Shown here in pieces: positions 25,504 through 34,932 of a DNA stretch of 64,000 bases. The notes under the pieces were generated by a model, which did no database searches, was not told the origin of the DNA, and saw nothing but the letters and a program-made list of their open reading frames with translations. The DNA is from Phormidesmis sp963789215 (GTDB taxonomy: Bacteria > Cyanobacteriota > Cyanobacteriia > Phormidesmidales > Phormidesmidaceae), in assembly GCA_963789215.1 (NCBI GenBank), contig CAWBJY010000011.1, positions 372,001 to 436,000 on the forward strand, in the 5' to 3' direction. The position numbers and the translations under genes are program-made. Numbering within the stretch: position 1 is the stretch's first letter; every line of letters starts with the position of its first letter.

Positions 25504-26736
25504 ATGACAAAGAACAATCCCCGATTACTGATGATTTTTCCTTCTACGCTTCGTGGCGGTGTGGAAGAGTACAACCTGACTGCTGCTAAGGGGGCGGCAA
25601 GGCGCGGCTGGGATGTTCATACTGCCTTTCCTAAGGTAAAAGGAACCGCTTCGCTCGTTCAAGATTTTGAACAAAGTGGGATTACCTACCATCCGCTAGC
25701 GATCGCGGAAGACCATGACTCGCTACCCGGTATGGCACGTCACCTACCTCGATTATTTAGAACGCTACGATTGCTCAGGTCGATTGAGCCTGACGTGATT
25801 CAAATTACTCTGCCTGCGCCTGATTATTGCCTGGGAAGCATTTTAGCCTGTGGGCTACTGAACCTACCAACGGTTGTTCGCTTTGGACTCGTACCACCTT
25901 TGGAAACTGCCATCCATCCGTGGCGAGTTAAGGCATATCAGTGGGTGCGATCGCGCAATCAACAGTGGGTGGCTATCTCTAAGAACAACCAAGATCTGTT
26001 GTCCAAGCGGTTTGAAATGCCGAAGTCCGCAGTCGCCTGCATTTACAACGGAGCCAACCGGAACGAATTGGCCGTGCTATCGGACGATTGCCAGCAGGTG
26101 TTACGCCAACAGGTGCGACAAGAATTGGGTTTGCCTACAACCGCCCAGATCCTGATTACAGTCGGTCGTCTGAATTTTCAAAAGGGGCATCGCGACCTGA
26201 TTCCGGCTATCCCACAGATTGTTCAAACCTGTACTGAAGCTTACTTTATTTGGGTCGGGGAAGGCGATTTACGAGCCGAGCTAGAAGCTCGAATTGAACG
26301 ATATCCTGAGATTGCGAACAGGGTGCTGTTTTTAGGCTATCGATCCGATGTGCTGCGGCTTTTACAATCGGCTGATCTGTTTGTCTTTCCGACCCATTTT
26401 GAGGGCGGCCAGTCGTTTGCTATTGCTGAGGCCATGGCCGCTCAGCTCCCGATTGTGACCTCCGATGCCAGCGGCATTCCAGAAGTGCTGACGCATCAAA
26501 CTCACGGCCTAATCTTTCCAGTCGGTGATATCGAGGGGCTACTAGCAGCTGTTCGCTGGGCGCTAGAGCATCCTAAGCAAATGGAGAAAATGGCGAGAAA
26601 TGCCCAGGTTCGCGCTCAAGACTTCACCGAGGAGATCATGATTCAAAACTATGAGGATCTTTGGCAGAAACTGCTTCAGGCTTCCCCGTCTTCCGAACCT
26701 AGACTGCCTGCTCTACTAGATACAGATCGCGCGTAA
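25504..26736 (+). CDS. glycosyltransferase family 4
   Basis: A 410-residue GT-B protein. The N-terminus LLMIFPSTLRGGVEEYNLT has the Gly-rich acceptor loop. The donor half has ILITVGRLNFQKGHRDLIPAI, then FPTHFEGGQSFAIAEAMAAQLPIVTSDASGIPE. The spacing between the two active-site Glu is one residue longer than the common E-x7-E (EGGQSFAIAE). It starts four bases after the previous gene's stop, so the two are likely co-translated. It is one of eight glycosyltransferases in the cluster, implying a long repeat unit or several polymers. Confidence 0.88.
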   Translation: MTKNNPRLLMIFPSTLRGGVEEYNLTAAKGAARRGWDVHTAFPKVKGTASLVQDFEQSGITYHPLAIAEDHDSLPGMARHLPRLFRTLRLLRSIEPDVIQITLPAPDYCLGSILACGLLNLPTVVRFGLVPPLETAIHPWRVKAYQWVRSRNQQWVAISKNNQDLLSKRFEMPKSAVACIYNGANRNELAVLSDDCQQVLRQQVRQELGLPTTAQILITVGRLNFQKGHRDLIPAIPQIVQTCTEAYFIWVGEGDLRAELEARIERYPEIANRVLFLGYRSDVLRLLQSADLFVFPTHFEGGQSFAIAEAMAAQLPIVTSDASGIPEVLTHQTHGLIFPVGDIEGLLAAVRWALEHPKQMEKMARNAQVRAQDFTEEIMIQNYEDLWQKLLQASPSSEPRLPALLDTDRA

Positions 26737-26751
26737 TGCTGTGCCCTAACT

Positions 26752-28044
26752 ATGATGAAAGTACTGATTACCTCCTGCCGATTTCCTACCGATTTAAAGC
26801 GAGATGTTCAAGGCACCTTTCGGCGATTTAACTTGTTCCTAGATGCTTTTAAAGCGATCGCCCAGCTCGATATTTTGTTCTATGTTCCTGCAGACGTTGA
26901 TGTTTCGCCCTTGGCGATCGCCCAACAGGAAAAGGCGCTGTCGGCGCACTGGGACATCCCTATTAAATTATCTTTGTGCCCTCAACGATTAGAGACTGAC
27001 GCGATCGCGCCCGGTTTAGGCGCAAAGGTGCGGCGACAGTTCTCACCTATTTTTGATTTTACTCAACAGCGCACCTTCTTCTCTACCAGTGGGCCTCAGC
27101 AAGTCGCCGCGCTAGAGAGCTGTTTAGATCGCCAGCCAGATGCTATTTTCTGCCATCGGCTAGAGGCGATGACGCCGCTGCTAAAAACGGTGCGATCACT
27201 CCCGCCGCTATTCTTCGATCTCGACGATGTAGAACACATATCGTTTGCTCGCCAGATTCGTCAGCCGCCGACAAGACTCGCCACAAAGCTCTACTACCTA
27301 CAGATTCCGGCGCTTGGGTGGGGCGAACGGCGCAGTCTCAAAAAAGCCCTACGAACGTTTGTTTGCTCGCAACTCGACCAGCAGTATCTGACTCAAAGGT
27401 GGCGGTTAAAGGGGGTGGTAAGTGTTCCCAACGCGGTTTCGATGCCGGTGGTAAAGCCGCTAAGCGCGGAGCCTACGCTGATGTTTCTGGGTGGCTACTA
27501 CTACTTTCCTAATCTCAATGCTGCCAACTTCCTAATTGAGCAGGTTTGGCCGTTGATTCATCAGGCTAACCCCGATGCAAGACTGATTATGGCAGGGAGC
27601 CATCCCGAAAATATTCGCAGCTACCCAGCGGCTGTTCCAGGCGTCGAATTTACAGGGTTTGTAGAAGATTTGTCGGCGCTTTATGCCCGCAGCCGGATTG
27701 TCTGCTGTCCAATCTTGTCGGGCGGCGGCACCCGCGTCAAAATTGTTGAGGCCGCTGCCTACGGTAAACCGATCGTATCGACCCCGATTGGGGTTGAAGG
27801 ACTCTCTATGCAAGATGGCGAAAATGCGCTTATCCGCCAATCGCCAGCAGCAATTGCTCAAGCTTGCTTAACGTTGTTAAACAGCGACGCTTTGTGCGAA
27901 CAGCTAGGCGCAGCCGCTAGGCGCAAAGCTGTTCGAGATTACGACCGCACTCAGGTAATCCAGCATATTCAAAGCCACGTTCAATCCGCTTTATTGCCCG
28001 CTGCTCCCACCGAATCGCGCCTGAGCGCAACCTTACAATCATGA
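26752..28044 (+). CDS. glycosyltransferase (GT4-like)
   Basis: A 430-residue GT-B protein with a divergent N-terminal domain (VLITSCRFPTDLKRDVQGTFRRF). The C-terminal donor site is clear: CPILSGGGTRVKIVEAAAYGKPIVSTPIGVEGL, a form common in exopolysaccharide glycosyltransferases. FFDLDDVEH in the middle of the N-terminal half is also conserved in this subgroup. The gene begins 15 bases after the previous stop. Its stop overlaps the ATG of the GT2 gene (ATGA at 28041), indicating translational coupling. Confidence 0.85.
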   Translation: MMKVLITSCRFPTDLKRDVQGTFRRFNLFLDAFKAIAQLDILFYVPADVDVSPLAIAQQEKALSAHWDIPIKLSLCPQRLETDAIAPGLGAKVRRQFSPIFDFTQQRTFFSTSGPQQVAALESCLDRQPDAIFCHRLEAMTPLLKTVRSLPPLFFDLDDVEHISFARQIRQPPTRLATKLYYLQIPALGWGERRSLKKALRTFVCSQLDQQYLTQRWRLKGVVSVPNAVSMPVVKPLSAEPTLMFLGGYYYFPNLNAANFLIEQVWPLIHQANPDARLIMAGSHPENIRSYPAAVPGVEFTGFVEDLSALYARSRIVCCPILSGGGTRVKIVEAAAYGKPIVSTPIGVEGLSMQDGENALIRQSPAAIAQACLTLLNSDALCEQLGAAARRKAVRDYDRTQVIQHIQSHVQSALLPAAPTESRLSATLQS

Positions 28045-28928
28045 TCCAATCTGTTCAAACACCGCTCATTAGCGTCATTATTCCTACCTATAATCGCCCT
28101 GACTATCTGAGGGAAGCAATCGCCAGCGTCGTTAGCCAAACCTACACAAATCTAGAGATTATCGTCACAGACGACTGTAGCCGCGAAAGCCCTCAGTCAG
28201 TCATTGATGCCTTTCAAGACGATCGAATTCGACTCCGGCGTAACTCCAAGAATCTAGGTGTTGGGCTGAATGCAACCAACGGATTTGCTGCGGCCAAAGG
28301 CAAATATGTTGCTAGCTTGAACGACGACGACAAATGGGATAAAGACTTTTTATCTACGCTGGTGAAGCCGCTAGAAGAAAATCCAGATCTGGCGCTGGCC
28401 TTCTGCGACTATTACATCATTAACCAGAACAGCGGCGTTAACTGGTCGGCTACGCTAAAGCACTCTCAGCAAGAAAAGCGCGATCGCCTTACCCCAGGAG
28501 TTCATCAGCCCTTCTGGAAAATTGGTCTGGTCGATCAGGCCGTATTTAGCGCCTCGGCCGCCCTCGTTCGTACAGAGGTCGTGTCCTGGGAAAAGCTGTT
28601 CGAAGCTGGGGTATTTTGGGACTATTACATCACTTATTTGGCCTGCCGCACTGGTCAGGGTGCTTACTATTGTCCACAGCGACTAGCCTACTATCGGGTG
28701 CACCCCCAGTCGGAAAACATGATGAGCGGCTCCCGCAGCGTTCAGGCCAAAATCCGTAAGGGTAAAGCTGCTACGTTCTGCTACCGGCGCTTTATGGAAG
28801 ATGAAAATCTTCGCGACTATCGATCCTATTTTCAAAAAGAGTGGGCGCACGCTAACACCACCCTCGGCATTGGTTTTTTGAGATTAGGACAGCCGCTCGA
28901 AGCTCGCCCTTATCTAAGCAATCGCTGA
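28041..28928 (+). CDS. glycosyltransferase family 2
   Basis: A 295-residue GT-A enzyme, the only GT2 member of the cluster. The nucleotide-binding start LISVIIPTYNRPDYLREAI and the metal-binding acidic motif SLNDDDKWDKDF are intact, followed by the aglycone-side segment EAGVFWDYYITY. Such enzymes invert the anomeric configuration and often add Gal, GlcNAc or Rha. It overlaps the preceding gene by four bases, so it belongs to the same operon. No membrane helix is present, so it acts as a cytosolic, membrane-associated enzyme. Confidence 0.92.
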   Translation: MIQSVQTPLISVIIPTYNRPDYLREAIASVVSQTYTNLEIIVTDDCSRESPQSVIDAFQDDRIRLRRNSKNLGVGLNATNGFAAAKGKYVASLNDDDKWDKDFLSTLVKPLEENPDLALAFCDYYIINQNSGVNWSATLKHSQQEKRDRLTPGVHQPFWKIGLVDQAVFSASAALVRTEVVSWEKLFEAGVFWDYYITYLACRTGQGAYYCPQRLAYYRVHPQSENMMSGSRSVQAKIRKGKAATFCYRRFMEDENLRDYRSYFQKEWAHANTTLGIGFLRLGQPLEARPYLSNR

Positions 28929-29046
28929 AGTATCACAAACTGAGTCTACGAACGCTAGCGGCTTTTAGCCTGAGCTATTTGCCGCAGTCCGTAGCTCACT
29001 CTTGGGCGACGGTTCGCAATCCTGGCTTATTTACCCGATTTCGATA

Positions 29047-30468
29047 ATGTTATCCTCTTCGACCTATCACCCGCTAGACTGGCTAAAATTCCAACCGGCG
29101 ATCGCCTGGATTGGCATTCTAGGCCTCGCGATTATCACTGCGTTAGGCACGTTTGCAGGTGCGGGCAGCTTGCTGCGATTACTCTTCCCAGCAGGTGCAT
29201 TCGCGGTCGGGTTGCTGCTCTACTTCCGCTATCCCATCCTTTACATAGGCTTTACCTGGTGGCTGTGGTTTATCACGCCTCTGGTGCGTCGCCTCATCGA
29301 CTATCAAAGTGGCTGGCAAGATCCTAGCCCTGTCCTGCTAGCGCCGCCCCTAGTGACGATGATTTGTGGACTCACCTTATTTCGGCATCTTCCTACAGCC
29401 TACAGCCGGGGTGGGCTGCCGTTTCTGATGTGTTTTACCAGCGTGTTCTACGGATTCATGCTAAGCCTGGTAAAAAGTTCAGTTGCTGGAGGCCTGCTTG
29501 CCCTCTTAGATTGGCTGCCTCCGCTGCTGTTTGGCTTCCATCTGTCGGTTAACTGGCGACAATATCTGGCCTATCGCCAAAACCTTCAGCGCACCTTTTT
29601 GTGGGGCGTATTGGTGATGGGGGCCTATGGCCTGTGGCAGTACCTGACGGCTCCACTGTGGGATCGATTCTGGTTAGAGAATGCAGGCTCGCTTGTGTTT
29701 GGCCAGCCAGAGCCTATGGGCATCCGCGTGTGGAGTACTATGAACTCGCCTCAACCATTCGCGGCGGTGATGGTTGCAGGTTTGATTCTGTTGCTGAGTA
29801 ACAAAGAGACACTCAAGTTTGCTGCGACGGGCGTCGGCTATCTCTCCTTTTTACTCTCGCTTGCTCGGGCTGGATGGGTGAGCTGGATGGCGAGTCTGTT
29901 GGTTTATATATCTTCTTTGAAGTCCTATCTACAAATGCGCTTGTTTATCGCGCTGACAGTGATGGTGATGCTGGTTGCACCGCTGGTTGCCGTTGAGCCG
30001 TTGGCGAGCGAGATTGTGCCTAGGCTAGCGTCTCTTTCCGAGACCAAAGACGACGGTAGCTACAAGGCTAGAGCAGAAGGTTATAGCGAGCTACTCGACG
30101 CTGCGCTGCTAGAAACTGTGGGCGAAGGTCTGGCCTTTCAGCTTCAGAGCGGCAGTTTGGGAAGCCGGGACAGCGGCGTACTCACCCTCATGTTTTCGCT
30201 GGGATGGCTAGGGACGCTGCCCTATCTTACGGGTCTGTTTTTAATGCTTTACACCCTGTTTCAGACAACGGCTTCTCAGCTAGATGAATTTGCGCTGGCG
30301 GCTCGAGCGATCGCGCTTGGATTGCTTGCCCAAATCGGACTTAACGTCTCGATGCTGGGTGTTTCTGGCATGGTGCTCTGGGGCTTTTTGGGCATTGGGT
30401 TAAGTGCTGCTAAGTACAATACCCAGCTCCAGCGAGCGCAGCAGGCGGCGGCAACGGCTGCTAAGTAG
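29047..30468 (+). CDS. O-antigen ligase/polymerase family protein (probable Wzy)
   Basis: A membrane protein of about 473 residues with some 11 hydrophobic helices and one large periplasmic loop in the C-terminal half (EPLASEIVPRLASLSETKDDGSYKARAEGY, about residues 310-345). This is the topology of the Wzy_C/O-antigen ligase family. In a cluster with a flippase and a co-polymerase it most likely polymerises repeat units at the periplasmic face. SLARAGWVSW is a typical family segment. The ATG at 29047 is preferred to a TTG 45 bases upstream. No separate polymerase candidate occurs in the window. Confidence 0.82.
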   Translation: MLSSSTYHPLDWLKFQPAIAWIGILGLAIITALGTFAGAGSLLRLLFPAGAFAVGLLLYFRYPILYIGFTWWLWFITPLVRRLIDYQSGWQDPSPVLLAPPLVTMICGLTLFRHLPTAYSRGGLPFLMCFTSVFYGFMLSLVKSSVAGGLLALLDWLPPLLFGFHLSVNWRQYLAYRQNLQRTFLWGVLVMGAYGLWQYLTAPLWDRFWLENAGSLVFGQPEPMGIRVWSTMNSPQPFAAVMVAGLILLLSNKETLKFAATGVGYLSFLLSLARAGWVSWMASLLVYISSLKSYLQMRLFIALTVMVMLVAPLVAVEPLASEIVPRLASLSETKDDGSYKARAEGYSELLDAALLETVGEGLAFQLQSGSLGSRDSGVLTLMFSLGWLGTLPYLTGLFLMLYTLFQTTASQLDEFALAARAIALGLLAQIGLNVSMLGVSGMVLWGFLGIGLSAAKYNTQLQRAQQAAATAAK

Positions 30469-30559
30469 TAATTTCCTCATAAGCAGGCAATCACACCACC
30501 GATGGAAGAGTTTTATAAACAATAGTTCATCTGAGAAAGAAACCTTACTAACTGCGAAC

Positions 30560-31255
30560 ATGATTGCTAGAACTTTAATCAAAAACACTAAGTACTGGAC
30601 GGGCGGCGTTATGGGACGGCACGAGCCGCTGTATCAGTTCATTCCGTTCTCTAAACAAAATCAGTGGAAAAAAGTCTCTCCTCAAAAAGACATTTGCATA
30701 GAAGGCTTTCCGCGTTCGGCTAATTCTTTCTTTTCAGTGGCGTTTCGTCTGCAAAATCCTGACGCTAAATGCGCCCATCACATGCACGCTCCAATGCAGA
30801 TAATTAAAGCAGCAGAGTATGGTGTGCCTATTGTTGTGCTAATTCGCGCGCCTATTGATGCGATCGCCTCCGTTTTAGTGGTCGATCAAGCGCTCTCGGT
30901 GAGGTTAGCGATTCAAAGCTATTTGAACTTTTACGAAGCGATCTGGCCGCTGCGCGATCGCTTCGTTATTTCAGAGTTCGCAGACACCACTCAGCGTCCT
31001 TCCCAAACGGTTGAAAAAGTCAATCGGCTCTACGGCACCTCATTTAGAATGGAGCCGATTTCGCCTGAGATGAAAGCAGACATTTTTGAACAACTTCGAT
31101 CGGCGCAAAAGGAGCTGAGCCTGCCGGAAAACTTAGTGGCGGTGCCAACTAAAGCCAAAGCCAAAGTTAAACAAGATGTGCTGCGAGATCTATCTGCACA
31201 TCCGCTTTTGCCCTCAGCAAATGCTCTCTATCAAAGATTTCTGGAGGAGCGCTAG
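30560..31255 (+). CDS. sulfotransferase-like protein (PAPS-type P-loop)
   Basis: A 231-residue protein if it starts at the ATG at 30560 (MIARTLIKNTKYW). A longer frame from 30404 would overlap the polymerase gene by 65 bases with unconvincing sequence. EGFPRSANSFFS (residues 48-59) matches the 5'-phosphosulfate loop of sulfotransferases. VLIRAPIDAIAS (93-104) matches the 3'-phosphate-binding R-x7-S element. The enzyme would move sulfate from PAPS to a hydroxyl, here probably on the exopolysaccharide or its precursor. The gene ends three bases before the glycoside hydrolase gene. Sulfated extracellular polymers are known from cyanobacteria; the substrate here is inferred. Confidence 0.75.
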   Translation: MIARTLIKNTKYWTGGVMGRHEPLYQFIPFSKQNQWKKVSPQKDICIEGFPRSANSFFSVAFRLQNPDAKCAHHMHAPMQIIKAAEYGVPIVVLIRAPIDAIASVLVVDQALSVRLAIQSYLNFYEAIWPLRDRFVISEFADTTQRPSQTVEKVNRLYGTSFRMEPISPEMKADIFEQLRSAQKELSLPENLVAVPTKAKAKVKQDVLRDLSAHPLLPSANALYQRFLEER

Positions 31256-31258
31256 ACG

Positions 31259-32605
31259 ATGAGATTTCTACCTTGGCTGAGTATTCGAATGCGGCAGAGT
31301 GGATTTTGGGGCCTGCTGCTGGGCGCTGCGATCGCCCTGATAGTCGCGCTCTTAGGCCCGATTAACCTGAGACAGAGCAACGCCAGCCAAAAGCATCAAG
31401 TTCCAATTCTCCCGGAAACCGCTCGCAGTGCCTATTCATTTATCGATTCCATCGGCGTTGTAACGCATTTGAGTAGAACCGATAGTGCCTACGGCGACTA
31501 CAACGCCACCATCAGGCCTCGTCTGCAAACCCTCGGAATTCATCACATTCGAGACGGCGTCAAGCTAAAAGACACAGCGCTCCAGCAAAAACTCGCCGAC
31601 TTAGCGACCTTGGGCATTAAATCTACGTTGGTAATGGATCCTAGAGATCAAAAAAATGCCACCGAGGCAGTAGAAATTACCAGCCTAATCCCTACTGCAA
31701 TCGAAGCTGTGGAAGGCCCGAATGAGTGGGACATTTGGCCAGATCTGACCTACGAGGATAAATCCTTTCCAGAAGGCGTACGCCGTTTTCAATCCGATCT
31801 CTACGGCGCAATCAAAAACGACCCACAGCTAGCCTCACTAAGCGTCTTGGGGCCAGCGCTAGCTTTCCCTAAGAATGCCAAAAAGCTGGGCGCGATCGCC
31901 TGTGACTACGGCACCATGCACAGCTACGCCGGCGGTAACCAGCCCACCACCGATCTAAAGAAAAAATGGATTCCGGCAGCAGAGCTGACATGCCCAGATC
32001 GGCCCATCGTGGCCACCGAAGCAGGCTGGCACAATGACCTAGCTGATAAAAATGGCCAACCGGGCATTTCCGAAGCGGCTGCTGGCAAGTACGTGCCTCG
32101 TTTATGTCTGGAGTACTTCAACCAGGGCATTCGGCGGGTTTACATCAACGAGCTGATAGATAAATGGAAAAAATCCGGCAAGGAATCTCACTTTGGCCTG
32201 CTGCGCCGGGAGGGATCGCCTAAACCCGCCTTTACCGCCCTACAGAACTTAATCTCGCTGCTTCAAGACAATTCTCAGAACAACGGAGACAATTTCTCTC
32301 CCGGCCAACTTAAATATGCGATTCGAGGAGACATCCAAAATGTTCACCACACTTTGCTACAGAACCGCCAGGGGACTTTTTATCTAGTGCTCTGGCAGGC
32401 CGTTTCTAGCTTCAACTTGCCCGATCAACGCGATCTCTCGGTGCCTGCTCGACCTATTACTCTAGACTTTGATACCGCCATTCGCGAAAGCAATCTGTAC
32501 GCGCTTTTGCCCGATCTTTCCTCGACGAACCAGTCCATCAACCCCACATCTATTCCTTTAAATGTTAGCGATATGCCCGTAGTCGTTGAGCTAATACCGG
32601 CTTAA
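31259..32605 (+). CDS. membrane-anchored glycoside hydrolase-like TIM-barrel protein
   Basis: A 448-residue protein with one N-terminal membrane helix (about 17-36) and a periplasmic or extracellular (beta/alpha)8 barrel of clan GH-A type. VEGPNEWD places an acid/base Glu at residue 156 after Asn. IVATEAGWH places a nucleophile Glu at 254. FGLLRREGSPKPAFTALQNLI is a typical barrel end. A C-terminal beta domain follows. I cannot assign the exact family (GH39- or GH5-like). Hydrolases in Wzy-type clusters trim or release polymer. The gene is three bases after the sulfotransferase, so they are co-transcribed. Confidence 0.75.
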   Translation: MRFLPWLSIRMRQSGFWGLLLGAAIALIVALLGPINLRQSNASQKHQVPILPETARSAYSFIDSIGVVTHLSRTDSAYGDYNATIRPRLQTLGIHHIRDGVKLKDTALQQKLADLATLGIKSTLVMDPRDQKNATEAVEITSLIPTAIEAVEGPNEWDIWPDLTYEDKSFPEGVRRFQSDLYGAIKNDPQLASLSVLGPALAFPKNAKKLGAIACDYGTMHSYAGGNQPTTDLKKKWIPAAELTCPDRPIVATEAGWHNDLADKNGQPGISEAAAGKYVPRLCLEYFNQGIRRVYINELIDKWKKSGKESHFGLLRREGSPKPAFTALQNLISLLQDNSQNNGDNFSPGQLKYAIRGDIQNVHHTLLQNRQGTFYLVLWQAVSSFNLPDQRDLSVPARPITLDFDTAIRESNLYALLPDLSSTNQSINPTSIPLNVSDMPVVVELIPA

Positions 32606-32645
32606 TTATTAGAGACTTACTTCCACCTATACACAGAAGAACACC

Positions 32646-33827
32646 ATGACTAAACCCTGTATCAGCTTGTTTATTCCTAACCTCGATGGTGGTGGCGCTG
32701 AGCGCGTTATGCTGCACCTTGCAGAAGGCTTTACCGCCCATAATCTCTCAGTCGATCTCGTCGTCGCACAAGCCAAGGGTGCCTATCTCTCTAAAGTGCC
32801 TGATAATGTGCGCCTGATAGATCTAGATGCAAAGGCTCCTCTGCTCTTCCATAAAACAAGATTACTCAAGCAGTATCTAGAACAAGAACAGCCCAGTTTT
32901 CTGATTACGACGTTAGATATCCTTAGCTCGGGCACCTGGGCAAGGCAACTGGCAGGTGTAGGTACGCAAGTGGTTATGTGCGTACAGACCCATCTCTCGC
33001 AGCAGTTTCAAGACCGCCACGGCCAGCTCATGCAAACTTTAAAATGGGCGACCGTCAAGTGGTTTTATCCGATGGCCGATGCTATTGTGGCGGCTTCATC
33101 GGGTGTGGCTCAAGATTTAGAACAGAATGCCGATATTCTCAGTCAACGCATCAGCGTCATTCATAATCCAGTGGTTACCCCAGACTTCAGCCAGAAAGCA
33201 TCTGCGGCGGTTGATCATCCCTGGTTCGCGCCTAATCAGCCACCGGTTTTGCTCGGTGTCGGGCGACTGGTAAAACAAAAAAGCTTTGCCACGCTAGTAG
33301 AAGCGTTTGCCCGTGTGCGGCAGCAGCAGCCAGCGCGGCTGATGATTTTAGGCGATGTCGATCCGCGCGAGCCAGACATTAAGCCTGAGCTAGAGCGACT
33401 GATCGAAAAGTTTGGCATTGCAGACGATGTGGCCTTTCCGGGGTTTGTTGAGAATCCCTACGCTTACATGGCTAAGGCAGATGTGTTTGTGCTCTCTTCT
33501 ATTTATGAGGGGTTTGGGAATGTGGTGGCCGAGGCGATCGCTGCTGGAACGCCGGTTGTTGCTACCGACTGTAAAAGCGGGCCTGCCGAGATTCTGCAGC
33601 AGGGAAAATATGGCAAGTTGGTGCCTGTAGGAGATGCTGAGGCTATGGCTGAGGCCATTATCGCCATGCTAAAGCAGCCGACAGATGCGAGTGAATTAAA
33701 GGCGCGATCGCAGGCCTTCACAATCGACTGCGTCGTCCGCCAATATCTAGACATTCTAAATGGCCTCAAGCCTGCCCAGCCGCTTGTAGCCGAACCTGTG
33801 ACTGAGTCCGTAACTGAGGCGGCGTAA
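32646..33827 (+). CDS. glycosyltransferase family 4
   Basis: A 393-residue GT-B enzyme with the classical features: acceptor loop PNLDGGGAERVMLHLAEGF, donor start LLGVGRLVKQKSFATLVEAF, and active site SSIYEGFGNVVAEAIAAGTPVVATDC with an intact E-x7-E. The 14-residue tail (VAEPVTESVTEAA) is low-complexity. The stop codon overlaps the next gene's ATG by one base (TAATG at 33825), so translation is coupled. Specificity unknown; the overall likeness is to enzymes that transfer GalNAc or glucose in O-antigen synthesis. Confidence 0.9.
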   Translation: MTKPCISLFIPNLDGGGAERVMLHLAEGFTAHNLSVDLVVAQAKGAYLSKVPDNVRLIDLDAKAPLLFHKTRLLKQYLEQEQPSFLITTLDILSSGTWARQLAGVGTQVVMCVQTHLSQQFQDRHGQLMQTLKWATVKWFYPMADAIVAASSGVAQDLEQNADILSQRISVIHNPVVTPDFSQKASAAVDHPWFAPNQPPVLLGVGRLVKQKSFATLVEAFARVRQQQPARLMILGDVDPREPDIKPELERLIEKFGIADDVAFPGFVENPYAYMAKADVFVLSSIYEGFGNVVAEAIAAGTPVVATDCKSGPAEILQQGKYGKLVPVGDAEAMAEAIIAMLKQPTDASELKARSQAFTIDCVVRQYLDILNGLKPAQPLVAEPVTESVTEAA

Positions 33828-34918
33828 TGCGAATTCTCCACATACTTAACCATATTCGCGAAGTCGGCAACGGCATTGTTAACGTGGCCGTAGACTTAGC
33901 CTGTCTGCAAGCGCAGGCGGGTCACCAAGTCGCAGTGGCCTCTAACGGCGGTGAGTACGAGACATTGCTGGCTCAGTATGGCGTGGAGCACTGGCCGCTG
34001 AACCAGACTAGACGCTGGAAAAATTTAGCTGGAGCCGCTTCGCAATATCGCACGATTATTTATCAGTGTCAGCCGGATATTGTGCATGCTCACATGATGA
34101 CGGGCGTTGTCCTGGCTAAGCTACTAAAGTTTGCGGCCCGCTATCGCTTAATTTCGACGGTGCACAACGAGTTTCAGCGCAGCGCGTTGCTGATGGGTTG
34201 GGCGGATCAGGCCATTGCAGTGAGCGAGGCTGTGGCCCAATCTATGCATCAGCGAGGAATTCCGCTTGCCAAGCTCAGCACGATCCGCAACGGCCCCGTT
34301 GGGAGTCCGCGTCAACTACCCATTGCCCAGGTCGAACCGCTGCCGCTCCAAAAGCCCGCGGTTGTCACTGTAGCTGGCCTCAACCCTCGCAAGGGTATCT
34401 CCATCCTGATTGAGGGCTTTAACCAGATGGCCTTAGCGTTCCCTCAAGCCCACCTCTACATTGTTGGAGAAGGCCCCGATAGAGCTAAGTTCGAGCAGCA
34501 GGCAAGAGACAGCAAGGCGAATGATCGCATTCACTTCGAGGGCTTTCAACCCGAACCGCAACGCTATTTGCTGGCCGCCGATGTGTTTGTTCTCGCCTCT
34601 GTGCAAGAGCCGTTTGGCCTAGTGCTAGCCGAAGCGAGAGCAGCAGGATGTGCGATTGTCGCTAGCCGAGTCGATGGTATTCCGGAGGCGCTAGACATGG
34701 GGGCGGCGGGTTGGCTAGTGCCGCCAGCAGATTCAGGTGCGATCGCTCAGGCCGTCACTCGGTTACTAGAAGACTCAGACTTACGCCAGCTTTGGCAGCA
34801 GAAAGCACAGCGCAACTTGGAAAATCTCAGCGCTCAGCGCATGTCCGAAGAAACGTTAGCGCTTTATAAAAAGGAGATTACTTCGCATTCGCTCAACCGC
34901 ATCCCATTGTTGCAATAG
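33827..34918 (+). CDS. glycosyltransferase family 4
   Basis: A 363-residue GT-B enzyme. MRILHILNHIREVGNGIVNVAVDLA is the acceptor loop with the Gly-rich segment. VVTVAGLNPRKGISILIEGFN opens the donor half. ASVQEPFGLVLAEARAAGCAIVASRVDGIPE carries E-x7-E. It starts one base inside the preceding stop and ends 14 bases before the acyltransferase, which has a GGAGGA-like ribosome site in the gap. It is part of the second half of the cluster, after the sulfotransferase and hydrolase. Confidence 0.9.
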   Translation: MRILHILNHIREVGNGIVNVAVDLACLQAQAGHQVAVASNGGEYETLLAQYGVEHWPLNQTRRWKNLAGAASQYRTIIYQCQPDIVHAHMMTGVVLAKLLKFAARYRLISTVHNEFQRSALLMGWADQAIAVSEAVAQSMHQRGIPLAKLSTIRNGPVGSPRQLPIAQVEPLPLQKPAVVTVAGLNPRKGISILIEGFNQMALAFPQAHLYIVGEGPDRAKFEQQARDSKANDRIHFEGFQPEPQRYLLAADVFVLASVQEPFGLVLAEARAAGCAIVASRVDGIPEALDMGAAGWLVPPADSGAIAQAVTRLLEDSDLRQLWQQKAQRNLENLSAQRMSEETLALYKKEITSHSLNRIPLLQ

Positions 34919-34932
34919 GAGGAAGTGCCACT

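Noticed and set aside
30404..30559. Longer start for the sulfotransferase-like gene
   Set aside because: It overlaps the polymerase gene by 65 bases, and its extra 52 residues (Ser/Arg-rich) look like out-of-frame reading.
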